Assembly (NCBI GenBank): GCA_050872545.1
Contig: JBNMHA010000001.1
Span: 34,221-98,220 of the forward strand
Source of the DNA: RGIG8597 sp050872545
GTDB lineage: Bacteria; Spirochaetota; GWE2-31-10
DNA: 64,000 nucleotides
Direction: 5' to 3'
In this document: positions 8,580-16,878 of the stretch, one piece after another
Position numbering within the stretch: position 1 is the first letter of the stretch
Layout of the letters: every line of letters begins with the position of its first letter
The notes under the pieces: model-generated
What the model was told of the DNA's origin: nothing
Database searches by the model: none
What the model saw: the letters and a program-made list of their open reading frames with translations, nothing else
Made by a program: the position numbers and the translations under genes

Positions 8580-10106
8580 ATGCAGCCCGAAAACAAAAGA
8601 ATTGCCCGAAATACTTTAATGCTTTATTTCCGGCAAATACTCATTCTGCTCACAAGCTTGTATACAGTGCGCATTGTACTACAGGCTCTGGGAGCAGAAG
8701 ATTACGGAATTTACAATGTTGTTGCCGGAACTGTTACCATGTTCGGCTTTTTAAGCAGCAGCATGGCTACAGCGTCGCAGCGTTTTTTCAGTTTTGAAAT
8801 GGGACAAGGAAATGCGGAAAAGTTGCAAAGAATCTTCAGTCTGATGTTTATAATATACGTCATTCTGGCAATCTTTATATTTGCAGCTGCCGAGACTGTC
8901 GGACTGTGGTTCCTGAAAAACAAGCTTGTGATTCCCGAAGAACGCTTAAAAGCCGCATTTTGGATTTACCAATTTACAATCCTTTCATTCATAATCACGA
9001 TATTAACAACGCCTTATATGGCTGCAATAATCGCTCATGAGAACATGAAAATTTATGCTTATGCCGGTATCGCAGAAGCAGCTCTGAAATTTGCAGTCGC
9101 TCTATCTTTAAAATTTCTGCCTTTTGATAAATTAACAATTTACGGTTTTCTGCTAATGCTTGTAACTTCAATAAACACCGCAGTCTACAGATTTTACTGT
9201 GCCGCACACTATCCGGAATGCCGACTAATTTTTGTTTGGGATAAAGAAAAGGTTAAAGAAATTATTTCATACAGCAGCTGGAATCTTTTCGGCTCAAGCG
9301 TCGGCATTATCAAAAATCAAGTTCTCAATATTTTACTAAACGTATTTTTCAACCCGATTGTAAACGCGGCACGCAGCATATCAATACAAGTAAATAATGC
9401 AGTAAACAGTTTTGCCAACAACTTCACCACGGCAATGCGTCCGCAAATTATAAAACAATACGCCGCCGGAAATTACGAAAATGCTGCCGGATTGGTTTTC
9501 AGCGGCTGCAAATACACTTTTTTTCTGATGTTCATTTTTTCAATGCCGCTTATCTTGGAAATGGACTACGTGCTGAAAATCTGGCTTTCAAATCCGCCGA
9601 AATTAGCCGCAATTTTCACTCGACTGGCATTAATCGACGCAGTAATAACATCAATCAGCTACCAAATAATGACGCTAGCTCAAGCTACCGGAAAAATAAA
9701 ATTGTATCAAAGTTTAGTCGGCGGCATTCTTCTGCTGAACCTGCCGATAAGCTACGTCGTTTTAAAACAGGGTGCTCCGGCGTATTCCGTAATGATTGTC
9801 ACTATTATTATTTCATGTCTCGCAACAATCGCTCGACTGCTGATTCTCAAGCGTTTAGTGCCTTTTTCATTAACAAAATTTTTCACTAAATCTATGCTGC
9901 CGATGTTCAGTGCAGCTTCGGCAGCCTGCATATTCCCGACAATCATACATTTCACAATGGCTGAAAATTTTGTGCGCTTCTGCACTGTTGTACTTATCGC
10001 TGTTTTTACGACCGTTTTCTGCATTTTTGCGGTCGGACTTTCCCACAGTGAACGAATCGGCATTTTAGAGTTTATAAAAAAGAAAATTTCACACGGCAGC
10101 AAATAA
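8580..10106 (+). CDS. Polysaccharide flippase (MATE/Wzx-like membrane protein)
   Basis: A 508-residue protein with about 12-14 hydrophobic segments spread evenly, and the N-terminal pattern of O-antigen/polysaccharide transporters (RIVLQALGAEDYGIYNVVAG). Such proteins move lipid-linked glycan units across the inner membrane. The ATG at 8580 directly follows the PhoH stop, with no clear Shine-Dalgarno except within the PhoH coding end. Downstream lie a DUF89 protein, an FrhB-like protein and a polysaccharide pyruvyl transferase, a combination common in glycan loci. The lipid-linked substrate is unknown. A second, more AT-rich flippase is at 60155-61606. Confidence 0.85.
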   Translation: MQPENKRIARNTLMLYFRQILILLTSLYTVRIVLQALGAEDYGIYNVVAGTVTMFGFLSSSMATASQRFFSFEMGQGNAEKLQRIFSLMFIIYVILAIFIFAAAETVGLWFLKNKLVIPEERLKAAFWIYQFTILSFIITILTTPYMAAIIAHENMKIYAYAGIAEAALKFAVALSLKFLPFDKLTIYGFLLMLVTSINTAVYRFYCAAHYPECRLIFVWDKEKVKEIISYSSWNLFGSSVGIIKNQVLNILLNVFFNPIVNAARSISIQVNNAVNSFANNFTTAMRPQIIKQYAAGNYENAAGLVFSGCKYTFFLMFIFSMPLILEMDYVLKIWLSNPPKLAAIFTRLALIDAVITSISYQIMTLAQATGKIKLYQSLVGGILLLNLPISYVVLKQGAPAYSVMIVTIIISCLATIARLLILKRLVPFSLTKFFTKSMLPMFSAASAACIFPTIIHFTMAENFVRFCTVVLIAVFTTVFCIFAVGLSHSERIGILEFIKKKISHGSK

Positions 10107-10163
10107 GCGTATCTGGAAAAAAATACGGCCTTGTGATACAACACCGGGAAAAGAGGTTTACAG

Positions 10164-11069
10164 ATGGAATTCATACTGGACTGCTGCACTTGCATAGTAA
10201 AGCAAGCGGCTCAAGTAGCTGATATAAAAAATTTTGAAAAAGACAAAGCGAATAAAATAATGCGGAACATTCTGCAGAACTTGGCAAATGCCGATTATAC
10301 AAAATCAACTCCGCAGCTTATGGGTGAAGTCTGGGATATTCTGGAAGAAGAACTCGGCACGCGCGATGTTTACCGAGAAATAAAATATTACTACGACAAC
10401 GCAGTTCTGGAACAAAAAAACCGCATTACCGAAAATATTGCGTCACATAACAGCGACTACGACAGATTTACCAAAGCACTGATTTTTTCAATCTGCGGAA
10501 ATCTTATTGATCTGGCAGCAACGGCTTCTTTTGACACACAAACTTTTTTTAATACAGCGGTTAATCTCGCCGCAACTCCGTTTGCGGTAAATGACACGCA
10601 GCTTTTGTATAATGCTCTTAAATCCTGCAAGGAATTACTTTATTTGGGAGACAATTGCGGCGAAATTGTGACCGATAAAATCTTTATTCAGGAAATAAAA
10701 CGTCAATTTCCGCAAATTCATTTTACTTACGCTGTGCGCGGCTTTGCGGTACTGAATGATGTGACAATGTACGATGCCGATACAATAAATATGCACGAGG
10801 CAGCAACAGTGATTTCAAACGGAAGCAAAGCCGCCGGTACCGTTTTGGAAGAAGTTGATGATAAATTTAAAACAGCTTTTAATAATGCAGATATAATAAT
10901 TTCAAAAGGGCAGGGGAATTACGAAAGTTTACACCCAATCGAAAGAGAAAACCTCTTTTTCCTGCTGATGGCAAAATGTCCGGTAATTGCAAAACTTTTC
11001 AATGTTCCGCCGATGTCTGCTATCTGCATGAAAAACACATGTGGCAAAAAAGGTTCGCATGAAAATTAA
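10164..11069 (+). CDS. DUF89/ARMT1-type metal-dependent phosphatase family protein
   Basis: A 301-residue protein of the DUF89 family. It shows the N-terminal cysteine pattern LDCCTCIVKQA, the acidic metal-binding segment YLGDNCGEIVTDK near 167, and the later ISKGQGNYESL motif. Family members are damage-control phosphatases acting on sugar phosphates or related metabolites; the archaeal-like branch seen here has uncertain substrates. It lies 57 bases after the flippase and overlaps the next gene by 11 bases, suggesting one operon. Its link to glycan synthesis is only positional. Confidence 0.88.
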   Translation: MEFILDCCTCIVKQAAQVADIKNFEKDKANKIMRNILQNLANADYTKSTPQLMGEVWDILEEELGTRDVYREIKYYYDNAVLEQKNRITENIASHNSDYDRFTKALIFSICGNLIDLAATASFDTQTFFNTAVNLAATPFAVNDTQLLYNALKSCKELLYLGDNCGEIVTDKIFIQEIKRQFPQIHFTYAVRGFAVLNDVTMYDADTINMHEAATVISNGSKAAGTVLEEVDDKFKTAFNNADIIISKGQGNYESLHPIERENLFFLLMAKCPVIAKLFNVPPMSAICMKNTCGKKGSHEN

Positions 11070-12228
11070 TGAATTAAGAAACTGCACCGGATGTCACGCA
11101 TGTTATTCTGCATGTCCGCAAGAATCAATTACAATGCACCGCGATAATGAAGGCTTTCTTTATCCTGTCGTAAATAAAATTTCCTGTACAAAATGCGGAC
11201 TTTGCGAGAAAGTTTGTCCAATTATCACGCCGCTTCAGCGTATCGCAACGTCCGACTCCGCAGCATTTGCAGCTATCAACAAAAACGACAAAATCAGAGC
11301 CGAAAGTTCAAGCGGCGGAATTTTCACCGCAATTGCAGAAAAAATAACAACTATGGGTGGCGTTGTATTCGGCGCAAAGTTCGCATCCGACTTTTCCGTA
11401 ATTCACAGCCACACAAGCAACACCGACAACATTGCTGACTTCAGAGGCTCAAAATATGTGCAAAGTATAATAGGAAATTCTTATAAGGAATGCAAAGATT
11501 TGCTTGATTCCGGCAAAACAGTCTTATTTTCCGGTACACCTTGTCAAATCGGTGGTCTGAAAGCCTTTTTGAAAAAAGATTACTGCAATCTTATTACTAT
11601 AGATTTTATTTGCCACGGTGTACCGTCGCCTTTGCTTTGGAAAAAATATATCAGCTTCAAATCAGCGGACGATCAAAGAATTACAAAAATCACTTTCCGA
11701 GACAAAAGCAACGGTTGGGAAAATTACTCATTCACTGTTAATTATGCTGACGGCAATGTTTGCAGGCAAATTTTCCGAAGTAATGAATATATGCGGTTAT
11801 TCCTGAAAGATGTCAGCCTGCGTCCGTCATGTTACAATTGCAATTTCAAAGGAATTTCCCGGTATTCGGATATTACACTTGGCGATTTTTGGGGAATCCA
11901 TCAGGAGCTTCCGAGTTTTAATGATAATCGCGGAACGTCTTTTATTATCGTTCACACCGATAATGGTAAAGAAATAATTGCGAAACTCGACAACTGCATA
12001 ATACAAGAAATTTCAACAGAACAAGGCGCAAAACATAATCCGTCACTGACAAAATCTGCGAACAGCCCGGCTTCACGAAACGCTTTCTTTGCAGATTTGC
12101 ACGCTGGAAATTTCAACATAAAAAAACTTGCCGCTAAGTATGCTGCCGAATCATTTTCAGTACGGCTTAAAAAAGCATTAAACTGCGCTTTAAGAAAATT
12201 ATCGAAAATATTAAGGAAGAAAAAATGA
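11059..12228 (+). CDS. FrhB-like iron-sulfur flavoprotein (coenzyme F420 hydrogenase/dehydrogenase beta-subunit family)
   Basis: A 389-residue protein starting at ATG 11059; an upstream GTG at 11041 is in frame but less likely. The N-terminus holds two 4Fe-4S ferredoxin motifs, CTGCHACYSACP and CTKCGLCEKVCP. The rest is the FrhB domain (SSGGIFTAIAEK, SGTPCQIGGLK, ICHGVPSP, LGDFWGI). In bacteria without F420 metabolism such proteins are frequent in polysaccharide loci beside pyruvyl transferases, as here; the exact reaction is not established. It overlaps the preceding gene by 11 bases and the next by 4 bases. Confidence 0.9.
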   Translation: MKINELRNCTGCHACYSACPQESITMHRDNEGFLYPVVNKISCTKCGLCEKVCPIITPLQRIATSDSAAFAAINKNDKIRAESSSGGIFTAIAEKITTMGGVVFGAKFASDFSVIHSHTSNTDNIADFRGSKYVQSIIGNSYKECKDLLDSGKTVLFSGTPCQIGGLKAFLKKDYCNLITIDFICHGVPSPLLWKKYISFKSADDQRITKITFRDKSNGWENYSFTVNYADGNVCRQIFRSNEYMRLFLKDVSLRPSCYNCNFKGISRYSDITLGDFWGIHQELPSFNDNRGTSFIIVHTDNGKEIIAKLDNCIIQEISTEQGAKHNPSLTKSANSPASRNAFFADLHAGNFNIKKLAAKYAAESFSVRLKKALNCALRKLSKILRKKK

Positions 12229-13337
12229 AAATCGGAATTATGACATTCTGGTGGTCTGATGATAACTATGGACAGCTGCTACAGTGTTACGCTCTGCAAA
12301 AATATTTACGTGATTTGGGTCATGCTCCGTATCTTATAAGATACAAATGGTATTCTGATGTAATCAAAAATCCGTTGCCTATGCGCATTTTGAAAGCTTT
12401 GAATCCGGTATTTATGTACAATTTTTTAATAAATAAAAAAAATAAGGCACTGCTGAAAAAAGAAGCAGCCATAAATTCACGCGGTTTTGATGACTTTAGA
12501 AAACGTTACATTGCACAATCGGAAACACAATTTTTTTCACTGCGGCAACTTAGGGAAAATCCGCCGACAGCTGATGTTTACATTGTCGGGTCAGATCAAG
12601 TTTGGAACTTCTGGAACAATCCAGTTCGGCGTTTCCGTAATGTTATTCATGCATATTTTCTTGACTTCGGGGCGCAAGAAACAAAGCGCGCTTCTTATGC
12701 TGCAAGCTGGGGAGTAAAAAATATAAGCTCGGAATATATAAAAGAAATTTCCCCATTGCTTGCAAAATTCGATTATATAAGCGTGCGTGAATCAAGCGGA
12801 ATCGATTTATGCAGGAAATGCGGCGCAAAATCCGCAGAATGGGTTCCTGACCCGACGCAGCTTTTATCTGCTGATAATTATCGTAATTTGTACAATGAAA
12901 ACAATTTGCGAAAGCCGCAGAATAAATATCTTCTTCTTTATATTTTAAACAACAAATGCAGTATCGATATTCAAGCTGTTTACGATTTTGCCGCAGCCCG
13001 AAAGTTAGAAGTAATTTATGTAACCGGCAACGGAACAATTGATAAATATCCGAAATTTTTTGCAACTATTCCCGAATGGCTTTACCTTATTGACAATGCC
13101 GAATATGTGATAACCAATTCATTTCATTGCAGCGTATTTTCAATTTTGTTTGGCAAACAATTTGCCGCACTGCCACTGACAGGCAAACATGTGGGAATGA
13201 ACGACAGATTGGAATCACTTTTTAAGCGTTATGAAATAGAACCTCGCTTTATTCATGCGAATGATTTTTCTGTACTGGATAAGCCCTACGCCGCAAAGTC
13301 GGCAACAAATACAACTGTTAATAAGGAGCTGATTTAA
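12225..13337 (+). CDS. Polysaccharide pyruvyl transferase family protein
   Basis: A 370-residue protein with the family signature: N-terminal MTFWWSDDNYGQLLQCYALQ, then DVYIVGSDQVWN, VRESSGIDLCRKCG, WVPDPTQLL and a C-terminal ITNSFHCSVFSILFGKQF. Family enzymes transfer pyruvate from phosphoenolpyruvate to sugars of surface glycans, making acidic ketals. It overlaps the FrhB-like gene by 4 bases (ATGA) and ends on the first base of the dGTPase start, so the run from 10164 is probably one transcript. The acceptor sugar is unknown. Confidence 0.9.
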   Translation: MKIGIMTFWWSDDNYGQLLQCYALQKYLRDLGHAPYLIRYKWYSDVIKNPLPMRILKALNPVFMYNFLINKKNKALLKKEAAINSRGFDDFRKRYIAQSETQFFSLRQLRENPPTADVYIVGSDQVWNFWNNPVRRFRNVIHAYFLDFGAQETKRASYAASWGVKNISSEYIKEISPLLAKFDYISVRESSGIDLCRKCGAKSAEWVPDPTQLLSADNYRNLYNENNLRKPQNKYLLLYILNNKCSIDIQAVYDFAAARKLEVIYVTGNGTIDKYPKFFATIPEWLYLIDNAEYVITNSFHCSVFSILFGKQFAALPLTGKHVGMNDRLESLFKRYEIEPRFIHANDFSVLDKPYAAKSATNTTVNKELI

Positions 13338-14659
13338 TGAACTGGGAACTTTTAATTACATGCAGCGACAATAATGATAACAACGGACGAGATTTATTCC
13401 AACGAGATCATGACAGATTAATTTTTTCATCAGCATTCCGCAGCTTGAACCAAAAGACACAGGTTTTTCCGATGCCCGAAAGTTATTTTATCCACAACCG
13501 AATGACGCACAGCATAGAAACATCATGCGTAGGGCGGTCACTCGGAGAAAATACCGCCGCAAGGATTGCCGAAATTAATAAAATAAAAAACGCGTATGAG
13601 TTCCAAGTAAAAATCGGACGAATTACAGAAACAGCCTGCCTTGCTCATGACATAGGCAATCCGCCGTTCGGTCATTCCGGCGAATCTGCAATTTCAAGCT
13701 TTTTTGAAACAAATTCGGCAGTTTTATCCGAACTGAACGAGAAGCAAAAAAATGACTTACTAAATTTTGAAGGCAATGCGCAAGGCTTTCGGCTTTTGTC
13801 ACGTAAAGAAAGCGAACTAGATGTTACTTACAATGTTTTAGCTGCATTTACCAAATATCCGCGTGAAAGTCATGTCACCGATTACAAAGATTGTAAAGCA
13901 CACGAAAGAAAAGACCAAAAGAAGTACGGTTTTTTCCAAAGTGAGAAAAACATTTTTGTAAATATTGCCGCTGAATTCAATTTTCATTCACTTACAAATA
14001 GAAATGACATTGCATTTGCCCGTTCGCCTTTGGCTTTTCTCGTAGAAGCTGCAGATGACATTTGTTACACAATAATGGATATAGAAGATGGAGTACGGTT
14101 GAAAATTTTACCGTTTGCAAAAGCGAAAGAACTTCTTATGCCGATACTAAAAGTTTCCGAGCACAACAGTATTACTCAACGCTGCAGCAGACTTTCCGAT
14201 GACATTCAAAAAATTGGTTATCTGCGTGCAAAAGTTATAAACGAACTGACACGGCAATGCTGCGATTGTTTTATTGAAAACTTAACTGAAATCGAAAATG
14301 GAACATATCCCAAATCTTTGATTACCGAAATTCCGAGTGCAAAATCTGTTAATGCTCTGAAAAAACTGGCGGAAAATAATTTGTACAATTATCAGCCGGT
14401 AGCGGAAATCGAAACTGCCGGTTTTGAGATTATTCACGGACTGCTTGAAATTATTTTGGAACTGCAAACTTCTCCCGACACAAAGCGCAATAAACAGCGT
14501 GCTTTGTTATTCCCGGAGCATATTGTAAAACCGGCGGAAAATCTTTCGCATTATGAAAAGTTATTGACTGCAACAGATTTTGTTTCCGGACTGACTGACG
14601 GCGCAGCAATTAATTTGTTCAATAAAATACGCGGAGTTTCATTTCCGCGCATTTATTAG
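13337..14659 (+). CDS. dgt: Deoxyguanosinetriphosphate triphosphohydrolase (dGTPase)
   Basis: A 440-residue HD-domain enzyme that hydrolyses dGTP (or other dNTPs) to the nucleoside and triphosphate. Visible motifs are RDHDRLIFSSAFRSLNQKTQV at the N-terminus (20-residue core of the family), H58 in MTHSIE, the HD pair H104-D105 in CLAHDIGNPPFGHSGE, and ADDICYTIMDIED further on. Length and order match the large dGTPase branch. It starts on the last base of the pyruvyl transferase stop, so it is translationally coupled, though its function has no obvious link with glycan synthesis. It converges on the parvulin gene with a 19-base gap and no visible terminator. Confidence 0.93.
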   Translation: MNWELLITCSDNNDNNGRDLFQRDHDRLIFSSAFRSLNQKTQVFPMPESYFIHNRMTHSIETSCVGRSLGENTAARIAEINKIKNAYEFQVKIGRITETACLAHDIGNPPFGHSGESAISSFFETNSAVLSELNEKQKNDLLNFEGNAQGFRLLSRKESELDVTYNVLAAFTKYPRESHVTDYKDCKAHERKDQKKYGFFQSEKNIFVNIAAEFNFHSLTNRNDIAFARSPLAFLVEAADDICYTIMDIEDGVRLKILPFAKAKELLMPILKVSEHNSITQRCSRLSDDIQKIGYLRAKVINELTRQCCDCFIENLTEIENGTYPKSLITEIPSAKSVNALKKLAENNLYNYQPVAEIETAGFEIIHGLLEIILELQTSPDTKRNKQRALLFPEHIVKPAENLSHYEKLLTATDFVSGLTDGAAINLFNKIRGVSFPRIY

Positions 14660-14678
14660 ACTGCTTCATTAAAAAACG

Positions 14679-15722
14679 CTATTTGGGTACAAATTCCAGT
14701 TTATATTTTTGTTCGATTCGCCGATTTTCCGCATCAACAGCATTTCTTTTTGCTTCATATTCGAGCAGTCTCTTAATATTTTCCGTCATTTCCTCAAAAG
14801 CAATTTCGCCCTCATCGTTAATTTCTTCAACTTTCAGAAGTTCATAACCTACGGCAGTTTCTATAATTTCCGAAACTTCACCTTTATTTAAATTAAAAGC
14901 CGCACGCTCCAACTTTTCATCCTGCAAGCTTCCTCTTGTAATAAAATCAGGAAGAAAGCCGCCGTTTTCTGTGCTGATTTTATCTTCTGAATATTTTTTT
15001 GCAGCCGCCGCAAAATCTTTTCCGGCAGAAATTTCATTTTTTGCACGGTTGATTTTGGCAAATGATTTCTGTTTATTAAAGTCCGGTGAAAAACTGACAA
15101 ATATATGACGCACCTGCAGTGACGGGTTAATTTTGGAAATACTTGGGTTGGTTTTGTAGTAAGCTAAAATATCTTCATCATCGGCTTCATCGTAAGAGAT
15201 TTTCTCATTTCGATATTTTTCGATAATCACATTTTTCTTTAAATCTTCCGCAATAAACGAGTAACTTAACGGAGAATCTTTTAAATACATTTTAAACTGC
15301 TCTACATCCCCAATATAAGCTTCCACTTGTTTATTAATTTCATCTTCATTATAAACAAAGCCCGATGCGGCAATTTCACGGTAATAAAGTTCTTTCTGAG
15401 CAAGAGAATACGCCATAAAATAGAACAGTTCGTTAATTCGGTCTTTTGACACCGCAGAAAAATCAAGACTGTCCGCCGAAACCTGATAATACAAAAACGG
15501 CAGAACGTATTTATTGGTTACAGAAAATTCTGTTGTATTTACTAAAGGCACTTCATTTTCCAAAGAAAACAACTTGGATTTCTTTTCCATATTCTTCGCA
15601 AAAATAAAAATATTGCCAGTGTAGTTAAATGCATCGGTAGATAAAAAAGGGCTGCATTCTTTTCCGGCAGAGCATGACATTAAAACAATAGAAGCTATCA
15701 ATAAAAAATATTTAACTTTCAC
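14679..15722 (-). CDS. Parvulin-type peptidyl-prolyl isomerase lipoprotein (PrsA/SurA-like)
   Basis: A 347-residue predicted lipoprotein. The signal peptide ends in a lipobox LMSC with C17 as the lipidated cysteine. Residues about 50-185 are a helical chaperone-like region, and about 200-305 form the PpiC domain (LQVRHIFVSFS, FAAAAKKYSEDKIS, GGFLPDFITRGSLQ). Likely role: folding of exported or outer-membrane proteins at the periplasmic membrane face. The start is GTG at 15722 with GGAG about 10 bases upstream. It lies just after a terminator belonging to the STAS gene, so it probably has its own promoter in the short gap. Confidence 0.9.
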   Translation of the reverse strand: MKVKYFLLIASIVLMSCSAGKECSPFLSTDAFNYTGNIFIFAKNMEKKSKLFSLENEVPLVNTTEFSVTNKYVLPFLYYQVSADSLDFSAVSKDRINELFYFMAYSLAQKELYYREIAASGFVYNEDEINKQVEAYIGDVEQFKMYLKDSPLSYSFIAEDLKKNVIIEKYRNEKISYDEADDEDILAYYKTNPSISKINPSLQVRHIFVSFSPDFNKQKSFAKINRAKNEISAGKDFAAAAKKYSEDKISTENGGFLPDFITRGSLQDEKLERAAFNLNKGEVSEIIETAVGYELLKVEEINDEGEIAFEEMTENIKRLLEYEAKRNAVDAENRRIEQKYKLEFVPK

Positions 15723-15746
15723 TTAACAAATCTCCGTATAACAAAA

Positions 15747-15776
15747 AGAAAAAAGACCTCACTTGCCTGAGGTCTC
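15747..15776 (-). terminator. Rho-independent terminator of the STAS/HATPase operon
   Basis: On the minus strand the stem AGACCTCA / TGAGGTCT (15768-15775 and 15754-15761) with a 6-base loop is followed by a run of six T. It lies about 20 bases past the STAS gene stop. Confidence 0.85.
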
Positions 15777-15795
15777 TGCTGATAAATACAATAAT

Positions 15796-16182
15796 TTACT
15801 GAATTTGAATTTCAATCAAGCCGGGAGCTAACATAGACAACATTTTCAATGAAGTTTCCTGCCAAGTTATCTGAGAATTTGCGATAACTTTGAAATTATA
15901 TTTCTTATCTGCCGGCAACGGAGTAACTTTAGTTATCCATTTAATGAGGGTTTTTATTCCGCTGGAATTTAAAAATGTTAATTTTGAAAAATCCAGTTCT
16001 ACATATTTAATACCATTCTCAATTATTTTGTTGTGTATTTGTTCAAAAAAAGGAACAAATATCGGTTCAGGATTCTGAACATCAATATCACCTGAGAAAC
16101 TTACTTTCACACCGTTATCAAGATCTGTAAGCTCTACATTTGCCTTTTCTGTAACAACATTATCCAATCCAAATTTATTCAT
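15796..16182 (-). CDS. STAS-domain regulator (slr1659-like)
   Basis: A 128-residue protein with a STAS fold signature, VELDFSKLTFLNSSGIKTL, where the serine pair is the usual phosphorylation position in anti-anti-sigma-like proteins. It pairs with the ATP-binding protein 16 bases upstream, as in the slr1658/slr1659 regulator families of other bacteria. The likely role is a partner-switch in which the kinase-like protein phosphorylates or binds it. No sigma factor or response regulator is next to the pair; the nearest divergent gene is a chemoreceptor. Shine-Dalgarno GGGG precedes the ATG by about 9 bases. Confidence 0.82.
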   Translation of the reverse strand: MNKFGLDNVVTEKANVELTDLDNGVKVSFSGDIDVQNPEPIFVPFFEQIHNKIIENGIKYVELDFSKLTFLNSSGIKTLIKWITKVTPLPADKKYNFKVIANSQITWQETSLKMLSMLAPGLIEIQIQ

Positions 16183-16198
16183 ACAATACTACCCCATT

Positions 16199-16681
16199 CT
16201 ATTTTAAGTCAAAAATTACTGAAACTTTCAATAAATTGTTTTCTGTTGAAAATTTTATATCTGCATTACTCTCATAACGTATTCTGGCAAGTCCAAGCTG
16301 AGAACCGCCGTCTGTTCTCAATGCAGCTTCCGCCATCTTCTTCAAGTAAACTTCTTCAGGATTACCGCTGTTGATTCTTTCAATTTCATTTCGCAGAACT
16401 TCACAGTTCACCGGATTTGAAAAGTTTTCAACTGAAAGATAAAGCTTGTTTTCTTCCGGCTTATGCTCCACAGTAACTTTAGTTCCTTCTTCAGATGCAT
16501 ACTTTACCGCATTTTCCAGAAGCTCGCTTGCAGCCATTGATATTACATCGGCTTTCTTGCAGTCTGTCAACGCTATAGCAAGAAAACTTTGGAGAAATGA
16601 ACGCACCGCAGCAATGTAAGTCCATCTCGGTCCGAAAACGAGTTCTATAAAACCATCTTTTATATTTTTTGAGAGTTCCAT
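16199..16681 (-). CDS. Histidine-kinase-type ATPase, anti-sigma-factor-like (slr1658-like)
   Basis: A 160-residue GHKL-type ATP-binding protein: the N-box is AASELLENAVKYASEEG and a late glycine segment LGLARIRYESNADI stands where the lid/G2 motif is expected. There is no phosphorylatable histidine domain, so it is like RsbW/SpoIIAB or the slr1658 family. It is transcribed before the STAS gene (16-base gap). It is divergent from the chemoreceptor at 16879, sharing a 197-base intergenic region that contains a short CAATATTG palindrome. What it controls cannot be read from the sequence. Confidence 0.8.
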   Translation of the reverse strand: MELSKNIKDGFIELVFGPRWTYIAAVRSFLQSFLAIALTDCKKADVISMAASELLENAVKYASEEGTKVTVEHKPEENKLYLSVENFSNPVNCEVLRNEIERINSGNPEEVYLKKMAEAALRTDGGSQLGLARIRYESNADIKFSTENNLLKVSVIFDLK

Positions 16682-16878
16682 AAAATATTTCTCTATTTAT
16701 TAATTTTTAATGGAGTCACGATACAATATTGTTTGGTGTATTGCAACAATTTTCTAACCTTTAACTTTTTTCACATTTTTTTAAACAGAAGTGCATTCTT
16801 TTCTTAATGTTCTTTGTTAAAGTAAAATTATAAAATTGTCGACCTTGTTATATATTTAAACAAAAAAGGTCTGAACAA

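Noticed and set aside
16682..16878. Riboswitch in the gap before the short chemoreceptor
   Set aside because: Only a short CAATATTG palindrome and AT-rich sequence; nothing resembling a known aptamer.
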